Source of the DNA: Streptomyces chumphonensis
Lineage (GTDB): Bacteria > Actinomycetota > Actinomycetes > Streptomycetales > Streptomycetaceae
Length of the DNA: 64,000 nucleotides
Assembly: GCF_014779715.1 (NCBI RefSeq)
Contig: NZ_JACXYU010000001.1
Span: forward strand, 62,001 to 126,000
Direction: 5' to 3'
Shown here: piece by piece, positions 24,925 to 33,876 of the stretch
Position numbering within the stretch: the first letter of the stretch is position 1
Layout of the letters: each line of letters starts with the position of its first letter
Made by a program: the position numbers and the translations under genes
The notes under the pieces: generated by a model
Seen by the model: the letters and a program-made list of their open reading frames with translations, nothing else
Databases searched by the model: none
Told to the model about the DNA's origin: nothing

Positions 24925-26445
24925 GTGCCACGATCGATCGACGAGACCTTCGCGGCGTTGCCGCTGCGACAGCTGGCGGACGCCGCCCTGGCCCGGGCCA
25001 GGGCGCTCGGCGCCGACCACGCCGACTTCCGGTGCGAGCGGGTGCGCAGCGCGGACTGGCGGCTGCGGGACGCCCGGCTCTCGGGCTCCTCGGACACCAC
25101 GGACGCGGGATACGCGGTGCGGGTGGTGCACGGCGGGGCGTGGGGCTTCGCCGCCGGTGTCGACATGACGATGGAGGCGGCCGCGCGGGTGGCCGCCCGG
25201 GCGGTGTCGATGGCCAAGCTGTCGGCGCGGGTGATCCGGGCGGCCGGCTCGGACGAGTGGGTGGAGCTCGCGGACGAGCCGGGGCACGGGGAGCGGACGT
25301 GGATCTCCTCCTACGAGGTGAACCCCTTCGACGTCCCCGACGAGGAGAAGACGGGACTGCTGCGCGAGTGGAGCGAGCGGCTGCTGGCCGCCGAGGGCGT
25401 CGCGCACGTGGACGCCGCGCTGCTCGCGGTGCAGGAGAACAAGTTCTACGCCGACACGGCGGGCACGACGACGACCCAGCAGCGGGTGCGGGTGCATCCG
25501 CAGCTGACGGCGGTGGCGGTGGCGGAGTCCGGCGAGTTCGACTCGATGCGCACCGTCGCCCCGCCGGTGGGACGCGGTTGGGAGTACCTGACGGGCACCG
25601 GCTGGGACTGGGACGCGGAGCTGGCCGTGCTGCCGGGACTGCTGGCGGAGAAGATGGCGGCGCCGAGCGTCGAGGCGGGCGCCTACGACCTGGTGGTGGA
25701 CCCGACGAACCTGTGGCTGACGATCCACGAGTCGGTCGGGCACGCGACGGAGCTGGACCGGGCGCTGGGCTACGAGGCCGCCTACGCGGGCACCTCGTTC
25801 GCCACCTTCGACCGGCTGGGCACCCTGGAGTACGGCTCGCCCGCCATGAACGTCACCGGTGACCGCACGGCCGAGCACGGGCTCGCCACCATCGGGTACG
25901 ACGACGAGGGCGTGGAGACGCAGTCCTGGGACCTCGTCCGGGACGGGGTGCTCGTCGGCTACCAGCTGGACCGGCGCATCGCGCGGCTGACGGGGCTGGG
26001 GCGCTCCAACGGCTGCGCCTTCGCCGACTCCCCCGCGCACGTGCCGGTGCAGCGCATGGCGAACGTCTCGCTGCGGCCCGCGCCGGACGGACCGTCCACC
26101 GAGGAGCTGATCGCCGGGGTGGAGCGGGGCATCTACGTCGTCGGGGACCGGTCGTGGTCGATCGACATGCAGCGCTACAACTTCCAGTTCACGGGGCAGC
26201 GCTTCTTCCGCATCGAGAACGGCCGGCTCGCCGGGCAGCTGCGGGACGTGGCGTACCAGGCCACCACGACGGACTTCTGGGGCTCGATGGAGGCGGTCGG
26301 CGGGCCGCGGACGTACCTGCTCGCGGGGGCGTTCAACTGCGGCAAGGCCCAGCCGGGCCAGGTCGCCGCCGTGTCGCACGGCTGCCCGTCCGCGCTCTTC
26401 CGCGGCGTCAACATCCTCAACACCACCCAGGAGGCCGGCCGATGA
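24925..26445 (+). CDS. tldD: TldD-family metalloprotease subunit
   Basis: 506 residues from GTG 24925, with GGGAGGA 8 nt upstream. The zinc site HESVGH (HExxxH, residues 268-273) and the flanking LTIHE...ATELDRALGYEAAYAGTSF are typical of TldD. TldD pairs with TldE in a ring-shaped protease that trims unfolded or leader peptides (microcin B17, some RiPPs, antitoxins). The next gene supplies TldE and overlaps by an ATGA junction. No RiPP precursor is visible nearby, so this is probably the general housekeeping pair. Confidence 0.93.
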   Translation: MPRSIDETFAALPLRQLADAALARARALGADHADFRCERVRSADWRLRDARLSGSSDTTDAGYAVRVVHGGAWGFAAGVDMTMEAAARVAARAVSMAKLSARVIRAAGSDEWVELADEPGHGERTWISSYEVNPFDVPDEEKTGLLREWSERLLAAEGVAHVDAALLAVQENKFYADTAGTTTTQQRVRVHPQLTAVAVAESGEFDSMRTVAPPVGRGWEYLTGTGWDWDAELAVLPGLLAEKMAAPSVEAGAYDLVVDPTNLWLTIHESVGHATELDRALGYEAAYAGTSFATFDRLGTLEYGSPAMNVTGDRTAEHGLATIGYDDEGVETQSWDLVRDGVLVGYQLDRRIARLTGLGRSNGCAFADSPAHVPVQRMANVSLRPAPDGPSTEELIAGVERGIYVVGDRSWSIDMQRYNFQFTGQRFFRIENGRLAGQLRDVAYQATTTDFWGSMEAVGGPRTYLLAGAFNCGKAQPGQVAAVSHGCPSALFRGVNILNTTQEAGR

Positions 26446-27836
26446 GCAAGCCCACCGCACCGCACGAGATCGTCGAGCGCGCCCTGGCCCTGTCACGGAC
26501 CGACGGGTGCGTGGTCATCGCCGAGGAGGAGTCGTCGGCGAACCTGCGCTGGGCCGGGAACGCGCTGACGACCAACGGCGTCACGCGCGGGCGCGGCGTC
26601 ACCGTCGTCGCGACGGCCGACGGCGGGCGGGGCACGGCCTCCGGTGTCGTCTCGCGGGCGGGGGTGACGGAGGCCGACCTGGAGCCGCTGGTCCGGGCGG
26701 CGGAGGAGGCCGCGCGCACGGCGGGGCCGGCCGAGGACGCCCAGCCGCTGGTCTCCGGCGTCGCGGCGTCGGCGGACTTCACCGCTCCGGCGGCCGAGAC
26801 CTCCGCGGAGGTGTTCGAGGACTTCGCCCCGGCGCTCGGCGCGTGCTTCGCGGCGGCCCGCGCGGGCGGCCGGAAGCTGTACGGGTTCGCCCACCACGGC
26901 GTCGTCTCCACCTACCTCGGCAGCTCCACCGGGCTGCGGCTGCGGCACGACCAGCCCACCGGGACGCTGGAGCTGAACGCGAAGACCGACGAGCACAGCG
27001 CCTGGACCGGACGCGCGACCCGTGACTTCCGGGACGTCGACCCGGCCGAGCTGGACGCGGAGCTGACACGGCGGCTGGCCTGGTCGCGGCGGCGGGTGGA
27101 GCTGCCCGCCGGACGGTACGAGACGCTGCTGCCGCCGACGGCCGTGGCCGACCTGATGATCTACCAGCTGTGGTCCTCCGGGGCGCGGGACGCCGCCGAG
27201 GGGCGCAGCGTCTTCAGCACACCGGGCGGCGGGACGCGCGTCGGCGAGCGGCTGGCCGGGCTGCCCCTCACGCTGCGCAGCGACCCGGGCCACCCGGGAC
27301 TGGAGGCGGCGCCGTTCGTCGTCAGCCACGCCTCGGGGGACGACGCGTCCGTCTTCGACAACGGGCTGCCGCTGACGGCCACCGACTGGCTGCGCGAGGG
27401 CACGCTGAGCCACCTCCTCACCACGCGGCACTCCGCCGGGCTGACCGGGCTGCCGCTGACGCCGCCGGTGGACAACCTCGTCCTGGACGGCGGCGGCGAG
27501 CGCTCCCTGGAGGAGATGGTCGCCGCCTCCGGCCACGACCGGCCCGCGCTGCTGCTGACCTGCCTGTGGTACATCCGCGAGGTCGACCCGGCGACGCTGC
27601 TGCTCACGGGGCTCACCCGGGACGGCGTCTACCTGGTGGAGGGCGGCGAGGTGACGGCGGCGGTGAACAACTTCCGCTTCAACGAGTCGCCGGTGGGGCT
27701 GCTGGGCCGCGCCACCGAGGCGGGGCGCACGGAGCGCACCCTGCCGCGCGAGTGGTCGGACTACTTCACCCGGGCGGCGATGCCGGCCCTGCGCGTGCCG
27801 GACTTCAACATGAGCTCGGTGAGCCAGGGGGTGTGA
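26442..27836 (+). CDS. tldE: TldE/PmbA-family protease subunit
   Basis: 464 residues; ATG 26442 overlaps the tldD stop (ATGA). It is homologous in fold to TldD but lacks the HExxxH zinc motif, as expected for the non-catalytic TldE/PmbA subunit. Recognisable parts are the N-terminal SSANLRWAGNALTTNGV and C-terminal LWYIREVDPATLLLTGLTRDGVY. Equal dosage with TldD through coupling suits the known heterodimer. Confidence 0.92.
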   Translation: MSKPTAPHEIVERALALSRTDGCVVIAEEESSANLRWAGNALTTNGVTRGRGVTVVATADGGRGTASGVVSRAGVTEADLEPLVRAAEEAARTAGPAEDAQPLVSGVAASADFTAPAAETSAEVFEDFAPALGACFAAARAGGRKLYGFAHHGVVSTYLGSSTGLRLRHDQPTGTLELNAKTDEHSAWTGRATRDFRDVDPAELDAELTRRLAWSRRRVELPAGRYETLLPPTAVADLMIYQLWSSGARDAAEGRSVFSTPGGGTRVGERLAGLPLTLRSDPGHPGLEAAPFVVSHASGDDASVFDNGLPLTATDWLREGTLSHLLTTRHSAGLTGLPLTPPVDNLVLDGGGERSLEEMVAASGHDRPALLLTCLWYIREVDPATLLLTGLTRDGVYLVEGGEVTAAVNNFRFNESPVGLLGRATEAGRTERTLPREWSDYFTRAAMPALRVPDFNMSSVSQGV

Positions 27837-27842
27837 CCGGCA

Positions 27843-27848
27843 TAGACT
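27843..27848 (+). promoter_or_regulatory. Candidate -10 element of tyrS
   Basis: TAGACT lies 41 nt before the tyrS start, in the 52-nt gap after tldE. I find no good -35 at 16-18 bp. Confidence 0.35.
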
Positions 27849-27888
27849 CTTCCCCGACCCATCCGTTCCCCGATCCTTTGGACGCAAC

Positions 27889-29304
27889 GTGACACGCCTC
27901 GGCGATTCCGTGCGGCGCGCTACCGCGCTGCTCGCGCAGGACCTCTCCTCCGACGCCACGGTGGAGCAGCTGCTCACCGAGACGGGCTCGCGGCGTTATA
28001 TGGACCTCGCCGACCTCCCGGCGAAGGACCAGGCGGAGCTGATCGCCTCGCGCTCGGTGGAGCTGCTGCCGGGTGCGGAGAAGCTGGCCGAGCAGATCGA
28101 GGCGCGGCGGGCCGAGGGCCGGGGACTGCACGTCAAGCTCGGCATCGACCCGACGGGCGCGGAGGTGCACCTCGGGCACGCGGTGCCGTTCATCGTGCTC
28201 AGCCGCTTCCAGCGGATGGGCCACGACGTGACGGTGCTGATCGGCGACATCACCGCCAAGATCGGCGACCCCTCGGGCCGGACGGCGGAGCGGCCCCCGC
28301 TCACGGACGAGGACATCGCCCGCAACCTCTCCACCTACCGGGAGCAGGTGCGGCCGTTCTTCGACTTCGATCGGGTCCGCTTCGTGCACAACAGCGAGTG
28401 GCTGGCCGGCATCACCCTCCCGCGGCTGATCGGCATCCTCGCGCAGGTCCCGGCCTCGCAGCTGCTCCAGCGGGAGGACTTCCGCAACCGGCTGGCCGCC
28501 GGGTCGGGGCTGACGATGTCCGAGCTGATCTACCCGGTCGCGATGGCGATCGACTCGGCCGAGCTGCACTGCGACCTCGAGCTGGGCGGTGTGGACCAGC
28601 TGCTGAACATGCAGATGGGCCGGCGGGTGATGGAGATCTACGGTCAGCAGCCGCAGCTCATCGCCGCCATGCCGCTCATCGAGGGCACGGACGGCTCGGG
28701 CGCGAAGATGTCGAAGTCCAAGGGCAACTACATCGCCCTCACCGCGCGGCCCGACGACGTGTTCGGCAAGATCATGTCCATCCCCGACCGGCTGATGGTC
28801 CCGTACCTGCGGGCCTGGACGGAGTGGACGGACGCCGAGCTCGACGTCGTCTCGGCGCGGATCGAGGAGCGCTCCCTGCACCCGATGGACCTGAAGAAGG
28901 TCCTGGCGGGCGAGGTCGTCTCGGCGCTCCACGGGCAGGAGGCGGCGATGGCGGCGCGCGCCGGGTTCGTCGCCCAGTTCTCGAAGAAGTCCTTCACCGA
29001 CGTGGAGACCCTGCCGGTGGTGGACGTCGCCGAGCACGGCGGCGAGGGCATCGCGGCCGTGCTCACCAAGGTGCTGCGGTTCACGCCCAGCGCCTCCGCC
29101 GCCCGGCGGATCGCCAAGCAGAACGGACTGCGGATGGTCGTCGAGCCGGCGGACGGCGGCGAGCAGCGGGCGGTCGTCCTCACCGAGGGCGAGGCGCTGC
29201 GTCCGCTGGCCGAGGTGGCGGCCGAGAAGCTGGCCGAGCTGGACGTGCGGGGCTCGGTGTACCTGAAGGCGGGCCGGAAGGTCGCCGGGGTGAGCGGGCT
29301 GTAG
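27889..29304 (+). CDS. tyrS: Tyrosyl-tRNA synthetase (TyrZ-like class)
   Basis: 471 residues from GTG 27889 (GGA 5 nt upstream). It charges tRNA-Tyr. The class I signatures are HLGH (residues 94-97, in DPTGAEVHLGH) and KMSKS (273-277), and the C-terminus from about 400 looks like an S4 RNA-binding domain. The HLGH sequence and ELGGVDQLLNMQMGR resemble the TyrZ branch. The N-terminus is about 50 residues longer than in a typical 420-residue enzyme; the extra part (VEQLLTETGSRRYMDLADLP) looks protein-like. A strong terminator follows. Confidence 0.93.
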   Translation: MTRLGDSVRRATALLAQDLSSDATVEQLLTETGSRRYMDLADLPAKDQAELIASRSVELLPGAEKLAEQIEARRAEGRGLHVKLGIDPTGAEVHLGHAVPFIVLSRFQRMGHDVTVLIGDITAKIGDPSGRTAERPPLTDEDIARNLSTYREQVRPFFDFDRVRFVHNSEWLAGITLPRLIGILAQVPASQLLQREDFRNRLAAGSGLTMSELIYPVAMAIDSAELHCDLELGGVDQLLNMQMGRRVMEIYGQQPQLIAAMPLIEGTDGSGAKMSKSKGNYIALTARPDDVFGKIMSIPDRLMVPYLRAWTEWTDAELDVVSARIEERSLHPMDLKKVLAGEVVSALHGQEAAMAARAGFVAQFSKKSFTDVETLPVVDVAEHGGEGIAAVLTKVLRFTPSASAARRIAKQNGLRMVVEPADGGEQRAVVLTEGEALRPLAEVAAEKLAELDVRGSVYLKAGRKVAGVSGL

Positions 29305-29309
29305 CGGAC

Positions 29310-29358
29310 GTGGGGCGCCGGACGGACCCGCTTCGAGGGGTTCCGTCCGGCGCCCCAC
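29310..29358. terminator. Terminator after tyrS
   Basis: A perfect 17-bp stem (29310-29326 with 29342-29358) lies between the convergent tyrS and the GlsB-like gene, starting 6 nt past the tyrS stop. Confidence 0.85.
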
Positions 29359-29384
29359 CCGGTCCGACCGGCGACGGTGGCGCG

Positions 29385-29666
29385 CTACCGGGAATGGGAG
29401 CGTTTCCCCCGCCTGACGGACGCCCACAGGGGCGCTCCGAGGGCGACGATCAGGACGGCGCCGGCGAGTTGCAGCAGGTGCCGGATCCAGTCGATGCCGT
29501 CGGTGTCGTCGACGCCCATCCACCCCGCCACCGCGTTGCCGAGCAGGCTGCCGATGATGCCGAAGATGATCGTCAGCCAGATGGGGATGTCCTGCTTGCC
29601 GGGGAGGATCGCCCGGGCCAGGACTCCCAGGACCAGTCCCACGATGATTGCCCACAACCAACTCAT
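29385..29666 (-). CDS. GlsB/YeaQ/YmgE-family small membrane protein
   Basis: 93 residues from ATG 29666 with GAGGAGG upstream; longer forms starting further out are low-complexity. Three hydrophobic segments (LWAIIVGLVLGVLARAI, IWLTIIFGIIGSLLGNAVAG, LLQLAGAVLIVALGAPLW) and the LPGKQDIP loop match the transglycosylase-associated/GlsB stress-response membrane family. The molecular function is unknown. Convergent with tyrS, monocistronic. Confidence 0.88.
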   Translation of the reverse strand: MSWLWAIIVGLVLGVLARAILPGKQDIPIWLTIIFGIIGSLLGNAVAGWMGVDDTDGIDWIRHLLQLAGAVLIVALGAPLWASVRRGKRSHSR

Positions 29667-29872
29667 GTCGCCTCCTCGTGCGGCGGGCGTGTGGACGTGC
29701 GACCTCCAGGCTGCCCACAGAACTCCGCCGTGCTCATCCGCTGCTGACCCGAACGGGTGAGGGCGGGCGGCCGGGCCCCGGGGCGGGGCGGCTCGGCGGG
29801 TGGGCGTACCGTGGAGGCGTCGGGCGATATCCACGGATACGCCGGGAACGGCGGGCGAGCGGGTGGTTCAGG

Positions 29873-30307
29873 GTGACGCGGAAGCAGCACGGCCCCGAGG
29901 TGTACCGGATCACCGGGGCACGGCAGGGCCTGACGGACGACGTGCGCCGGCGCCAGCGGCGCTATGTGATCTCCATGCTGATCCGGACGCTCTCCGTGGT
30001 GCTGACGGTGCTGCTGTGGAACGTGTGGGTCCCGCTGGCGGTGGTGACGCTGGTCCTGGGCGGGGTGCTGCCGTACGTGGCGGTCGTCGTCGCCAACGCG
30101 GGACGGGAGAACGCCCCGGGGCTGCCGTCGACGTTCGACGTCCCGCCCGAGCGGGCGGCGTTGGCGCCCTCGCACGTCGAGACGGCCGGTGAGCGACCTC
30201 CCGCCCCGGGCGGCGCGGGAACCGGCTCCGCGAGGTTCACGGCACCCGGTGCCACGTCGGCACCGGACGCCACTTCGGGGTCCCGGCGGCACTCGGCCCA
30301 CGGCTGA
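29873..30307 (+). CDS. DUF3099 membrane protein
   Basis: 144 residues from GTG 29873. The N-terminal VYRITGARQGLTDDVRRRQRRYVISM and two membrane segments (IRTLSVVLTVLLWNVWVP and LAVVTLVLGGVLPYVAVVVANAG) are diagnostic of actinobacterial DUF3099. The C-terminal about 55 residues are Ala/Gly/Pro-rich and probably disordered. The ribosome site is weak. Function unknown. Confidence 0.85.
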   Translation: MTRKQHGPEVYRITGARQGLTDDVRRRQRRYVISMLIRTLSVVLTVLLWNVWVPLAVVTLVLGGVLPYVAVVVANAGRENAPGLPSTFDVPPERAALAPSHVETAGERPPAPGGAGTGSARFTAPGATSAPDATSGSRRHSAHG

Positions 30308-30426
30308 CGGGCGCCGGGGCGAAGGCTCGGCACCGGCTCGGCCCCATCATGGCCGTTCGGGTCACGCGGGCGTTCCCTGCGTGCCATACTTCCTAGGCGC
30401 TCCGTATCCCCCGTCGGAGCGACGAT

Positions 30427-30464
30427 CGACGCCGGGCAGCTCCCCCCGTGGCTGCCCGGCGTCG
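30427..30464 (+). terminator. Stem-loop between DUF3099 gene and the small Cys/His protein gene
   Basis: A 14-bp perfect stem (30427-30440 with 30451-30464) with a 10-nt pyrimidine-rich loop. It lies 120 nt past the upstream stop and 33 nt before the next start, so it could also act as a leader hairpin. Confidence 0.5.
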
Positions 30465-30497
30465 TCATGTCCGCAGGTCACATGCTTGGATGGGCGG

Positions 30498-30767
30498 GTG
30501 ACCGAGGATGCGACGCCGATCTGTTCCGCCAAGGGGTGCCGGGCACCGGCCGTGTGGGTGCTGGCCTGGAACAACCCCAAACTGCACACCCCGGAGCGGC
30601 GCAAGACGTGGCTGGCGTGCGAGGAGCACCGCGAACACCTGGCGCATTTCCTCGGCGTGCGCGGCTTCCTCAAGGACGTGGTGGCGCTGACGGACTGGGA
30701 GGCGCCGGGCGGGCCGGGGGGCCCGGCCGGGCCGGAGGGCGGCGCCGGATCAGCCGCCGATCGCTGA
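30498..30767 (+). CDS. Small putative zinc-binding protein
   Basis: 89 residues from GTG 30498. Cys9, Cys14, Cys41 and His44/His47 form a CX4C...CX2H pattern that could bind one zinc. The middle AVWVLAWNNPKLHTPERRKTW is strongly patterned and I recall it as conserved in Streptomyces, often labelled acetone carboxylase without evidence that I know of. The last about 20 residues are Gly/Pro-rich. Its 3' end overlaps the 3' end of convergent moaA by 18 nt. Function unknown. Confidence 0.75.
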   Translation: MTEDATPICSAKGCRAPAVWVLAWNNPKLHTPERRKTWLACEEHREHLAHFLGVRGFLKDVVALTDWEAPGGPGGPAGPEGGAGSAADR

Positions 30768-31739
30768 CATCGGGCGGTCCGGCTGGATGAAGGACGGGTC
30801 GTCGATGCCGGCGCCCGCCTTCTTGCCCCACATCGCGGTGCGCCAGAGCCCGGCGACCGTGGCGTCGTCCGCGCCCGAGCGCATCGCGCCCCGCAGGTCG
30901 GACTCCTCGGTGGCGAACAGGCAGGTGCGGACCTGCCCGTCGGCCGTCAGCCGGGTGCGGTCGCAGGCCCGGCAGAAGGGCCGGGTGACGGAGGCGATGA
31001 CCCCGACCCGCTGCGGGCCGCCGTCCACCAGCCAGCGCTCGGCGGGCGCGGAGCCGCGCTCGTCCTCCCCCTCGGCGGTGAGGGTGAAGCGGGTGCGCAG
31101 GGAGGCGAGGATGTCCCCGGCCGTGATCATGCCCTCGCGCTTCCAGCCGTGCTGGGCGTCCAGCGGCATCTGCTCGATGAACCGCAGCTCGTAGTCGTTC
31201 TCGAGCGCCCAGGCGAGCAGGTCGGGCGCCTCGGCGTCGTTGAGGCCGGGCATCAGGACGGCGTTGACCTTGACGGGCGTGAGCCCGGCGGTGCGGGCGG
31301 CGGCCAGGCCGCGCAGCACGTCGGCGTGGCGCTTGCGGCGGGTCATCCGCTGGAACACCTCGGGGTCGAGGGTGTCCAGGGAGACGTTGACGCGGTCGAG
31401 GCCGGCGTCCCTCAGGGCGGTCGCGGTGCGCTCCAGGCCGATGCCGTTGGTGGTCAACGAGAGCCGCGGCCGTGGTTCCAGGGACGCGCAGCGCTCCACG
31501 ACGGACACCAGCCCGGGGCGCAGCAGCGGCTCCCCGCCGGTGAAGCGGACCTCCTCCACGCCCAGCTCCGTGACGGCGATGTGCACGAGGCGGACGATCT
31601 CGTCGTCGGTGAGGAGCTCGGGTTTGGCGAGCCACTGCAGTCCCTCCTCGGGCATGCAGTAGGTGCAGCGCAGGTTGCAGCGGTCGGTCAGCGAGACCCG
31701 CAGGTCGGTGGCGACCCGGCCGAACGTGTCGATGAGCAT
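30750..31739 (-). CDS. moaA: GTP 3',8-cyclase (molybdenum cofactor biosynthesis)
   Basis: 329 residues from ATG 31739 (GGGAGG upstream). It is a radical-SAM enzyme that starts molybdopterin synthesis from GTP. It has the N-terminal CNLRCTYC cluster motif, GGEPLL, the second 4Fe-4S site FCRACDRTRL...RTCLF, and the essential C-terminal Gly-Gly. Other moa genes are not adjacent. A TTCAAC-N5-GTTGAA palindrome sits 60 nt upstream. Confidence 0.95.
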   Translation of the reverse strand: MLIDTFGRVATDLRVSLTDRCNLRCTYCMPEEGLQWLAKPELLTDDEIVRLVHIAVTELGVEEVRFTGGEPLLRPGLVSVVERCASLEPRPRLSLTTNGIGLERTATALRDAGLDRVNVSLDTLDPEVFQRMTRRKRHADVLRGLAAARTAGLTPVKVNAVLMPGLNDAEAPDLLAWALENDYELRFIEQMPLDAQHGWKREGMITAGDILASLRTRFTLTAEGEDERGSAPAERWLVDGGPQRVGVIASVTRPFCRACDRTRLTADGQVRTCLFATEESDLRGAMRSGADDATVAGLWRTAMWGKKAGAGIDDPSFIQPDRPMSAIGG

Positions 31740-32112
31740 GCGCGCCAGTCCTCCCACGGTTGAAGCCTTGCTGGGCAGCGTACGCGAGCCCGCCACCATT
31801 CAACAGATCGTTGAAGTGACGATATGACCACCCTCTGTTAATTTCTGATGTATATCTGACTCATCATTGCCGTTCGACGTCGGGCGGCGATAGCTTCCCT
31901 CCGACCCCCGGACGGCCAACCCCGTTTACCGGACGGCGGGTTGACGCGCCGTGCCCGGACGCCCAGCGCCCGGCGGCGCGCCACGCCACCGTCCGACGCC
32001 GCCGCACGGACCCAGAGGACCCGTACGGCCCAAGGGGCCCGGAACGGCCCGGAACCACGAGGGCCCGGGAAGCACGACCCCCAAGTCCACCCCCCGACCA
32101 CATGGAGACCCC
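31740..32112. other. Divergent intergenic region moaA / subtilisin
   Basis: 373 nt with no gene that I can support. The moaA side is AT-rich and holds a palindrome. A possible protease promoter is -35 TTGCCG (31867-31872), 18 bp, -10 TAGCTT (31891-31896). That leaves a GC-rich leader of about 210 nt before the ATG at 32113. Confidence 0.4.
31799..31815. promoter_or_regulatory. Palindrome TTCAAC-N5-GTTGAA
   Basis: A perfect 6-bp inverted repeat with a 5-bp spacer (31799-31804 and 31810-31815). A further GTTGAAG copy lies at 31760-31766 nearer moaA. It fits a dimeric regulator of moaA and/or the protease. Confidence 0.5.
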
Positions 32113-33639
32113 ATGGCATTGAGCCCCCTGTCCAGACGGCGCCGCCTGCTCGCGGTACCCGCAGGCGTGGCCCTGACCGTCTCGCTCGGGCTGATGCCCG
32201 GCGCGGCCACGGCGCTCGCGAAGGGGAAGCCCGCCGCAGAGGAGGGCCCGACGCTGTCGTACGTGCTCAACACCGACGCGTCGAAGAAGGCGGTCAAGAA
32301 GGCCAAGAAGGCCGTCAAGAAGGCGGGCGGCACCGTCGTCACGGCCTACGAGGAGATCGGCGTCGTCGTCGCCCACTCCGACGACCCGGACTTCGGCAAC
32401 GAGATGCGCGCCAAGCGGGGCATCGAATCGGCGGGGGCGACGCGCACCGCGCCGCTCACCCCGGCGGCGACGACGGACGTCGGCGAGCCGGAGTACGTCA
32501 AGCCGCCCAAGGACGGCTTCCGCGCGGCCCAGGCCGACGGCGCGACGAACGAGCCGCTGGAGTCGCTGCAGTGGCCGCTGCCCCAGATCAAGGCCGACGA
32601 GGCGCACCGCATCAGTGAGGGCAGCCGCGACGTGACCGTCGCCGTCATCGACACCGGCGTCGACGACACCCACCCCGACCTCGCCCCGAACTTCTCCGCC
32701 GCCCAGTCCGCCAACTGCGTCGGCGGCGTCGCCGACACCAGCGCGGGAGCCTGGCGCCCGTACGTGGACGGCAGCTACCACGGCACGCACGTGGCCGGCA
32801 TCGTGGCCGCCCCCCGCAACGGCATCGGCGTGGCCGGAGCCGCCCCGGGCGTCCAGGTCTCCTCCATCAAGGTGAGCGAGCCCGGCACGAGCCTCTTCTA
32901 CACCGAGGCCGTCGTGTGCGCCTTCATGTTCGCCGCCGAGACCGGCGTCGAGATCACCAACAACAGCTACTACATCGACCCGTGGCTGTTCGCCTGCCGC
33001 GACGACGAGGACCAGGGCGCCCTCGTCGAGGCCGTGACCCGGGCGATGGCGTACGCCACGCGTGAGGGCGTCGCCCACGTCACCTCCTCGGGCAACTCCA
33101 ACATGGACCTGGCCGCCGACGAACTCACCGACACCTCCAGCCCGAACGACACCACCCCCGTCGAGCGGACCGTGGACCCGAGCGTGTGCCCGGACATGCC
33201 CACCCAGCTGCCGGGCGTGACCTCGGTCGCCTCCACCGGCTCACACGGCGTCAAGTCCTACTTCTCCAACCACGGCCTGGGCGAGATCGACATCGCCGCG
33301 CCCGGCGGTGACGCCCGCTACCAGATCCCGGACGCCCCGGCCAAGAACGGCGGGGTCCTGTCGACCATGCCGGACGGGGAGTACGCGTTCCTCCAGGGCA
33401 CCTCGATGGCCGGACCGTACGTCGCGGGCGTCGCCGCGCTCATCAAGAGCGAGGACCCGCACGTCACCCCGCAGGAGCTGGCCTGGCGGCTGAAGGCGCA
33501 GGCCGTCAGCACCCCCTGCCCCGAGGGAGAGTTCGACCCCAGCGGGGACGGGCGCTGGGCCGCCTCCTGCACCGGCACCCAGCACATCAACAGCTTCTAC
33601 GGCTACGGCATCGTCGACGCCCTCGCCGCCGTGAAGTGA
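32113..33639 (+). CDS. Secreted subtilisin-like serine protease (S8)
   Basis: 508 residues from ATG 32113 (GGAGA upstream). A Sec signal peptide (SRRRRLLAVPAGVALTVSLGLMPGAATALA) is followed by an I9-like pro-region rich in lysine (KKAVKKAKKAVKKAGG) and a catalytic domain. The triad is Asp180 (VAVIDTGVD), His223 (YHGTHVAG) and Ser431 (QGTSMAGPYVAG). There is no membrane anchor. It acts outside the cell on proteins; the substrate is unknown. Single gene with its own terminator. Confidence 0.95.
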   Translation: MALSPLSRRRRLLAVPAGVALTVSLGLMPGAATALAKGKPAAEEGPTLSYVLNTDASKKAVKKAKKAVKKAGGTVVTAYEEIGVVVAHSDDPDFGNEMRAKRGIESAGATRTAPLTPAATTDVGEPEYVKPPKDGFRAAQADGATNEPLESLQWPLPQIKADEAHRISEGSRDVTVAVIDTGVDDTHPDLAPNFSAAQSANCVGGVADTSAGAWRPYVDGSYHGTHVAGIVAAPRNGIGVAGAAPGVQVSSIKVSEPGTSLFYTEAVVCAFMFAAETGVEITNNSYYIDPWLFACRDDEDQGALVEAVTRAMAYATREGVAHVTSSGNSNMDLAADELTDTSSPNDTTPVERTVDPSVCPDMPTQLPGVTSVASTGSHGVKSYFSNHGLGEIDIAAPGGDARYQIPDAPAKNGGVLSTMPDGEYAFLQGTSMAGPYVAGVAALIKSEDPHVTPQELAWRLKAQAVSTPCPEGEFDPSGDGRWAASCTGTQHINSFYGYGIVDALAAVK

Positions 33640-33688
33640 CCTGACGGCGCCGGACGGCCCGCCTCGACCGAGGCGCCCCCGGCGAGCC

Positions 33689-33720
33689 CGCGGCCGGACC
33701 CCGCCCGGGGTCCGGCCGCG
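33689..33720 (+). terminator. Terminator after the subtilisin gene
   Basis: A 14-bp perfect stem (33689-33702 with 33707-33720) with a 4-nt loop, 50 nt past the stop. Confidence 0.75.
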
Positions 33721-33876
33721 CGGTGTTTCCGGAGCGGACGGACCGGGGGGGGGACAAGCCGGACGAAGCAGGCGCTAGAGCGGCAAACCGAACCGGCGTC
33801 AAAGCCCTTGCGCACGGCCGGGCTTGTCCGGGCGCACGGTGGGCGATGTCAGTCGGGACCCGTATCCTCTGTGACC

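Noticed and set aside
24744..25862. Plus-strand open frame overlapping tldD
   Set aside because: Arg/Gly-rich out-of-frame shadow; TldD carries the HExxxH motif.
24925..27836. tldD-tldE as part of a RiPP pathway
   Set aside because: No precursor peptide, cyclodehydratase or other RiPP enzyme is nearby, so the general housekeeping role is preferred.
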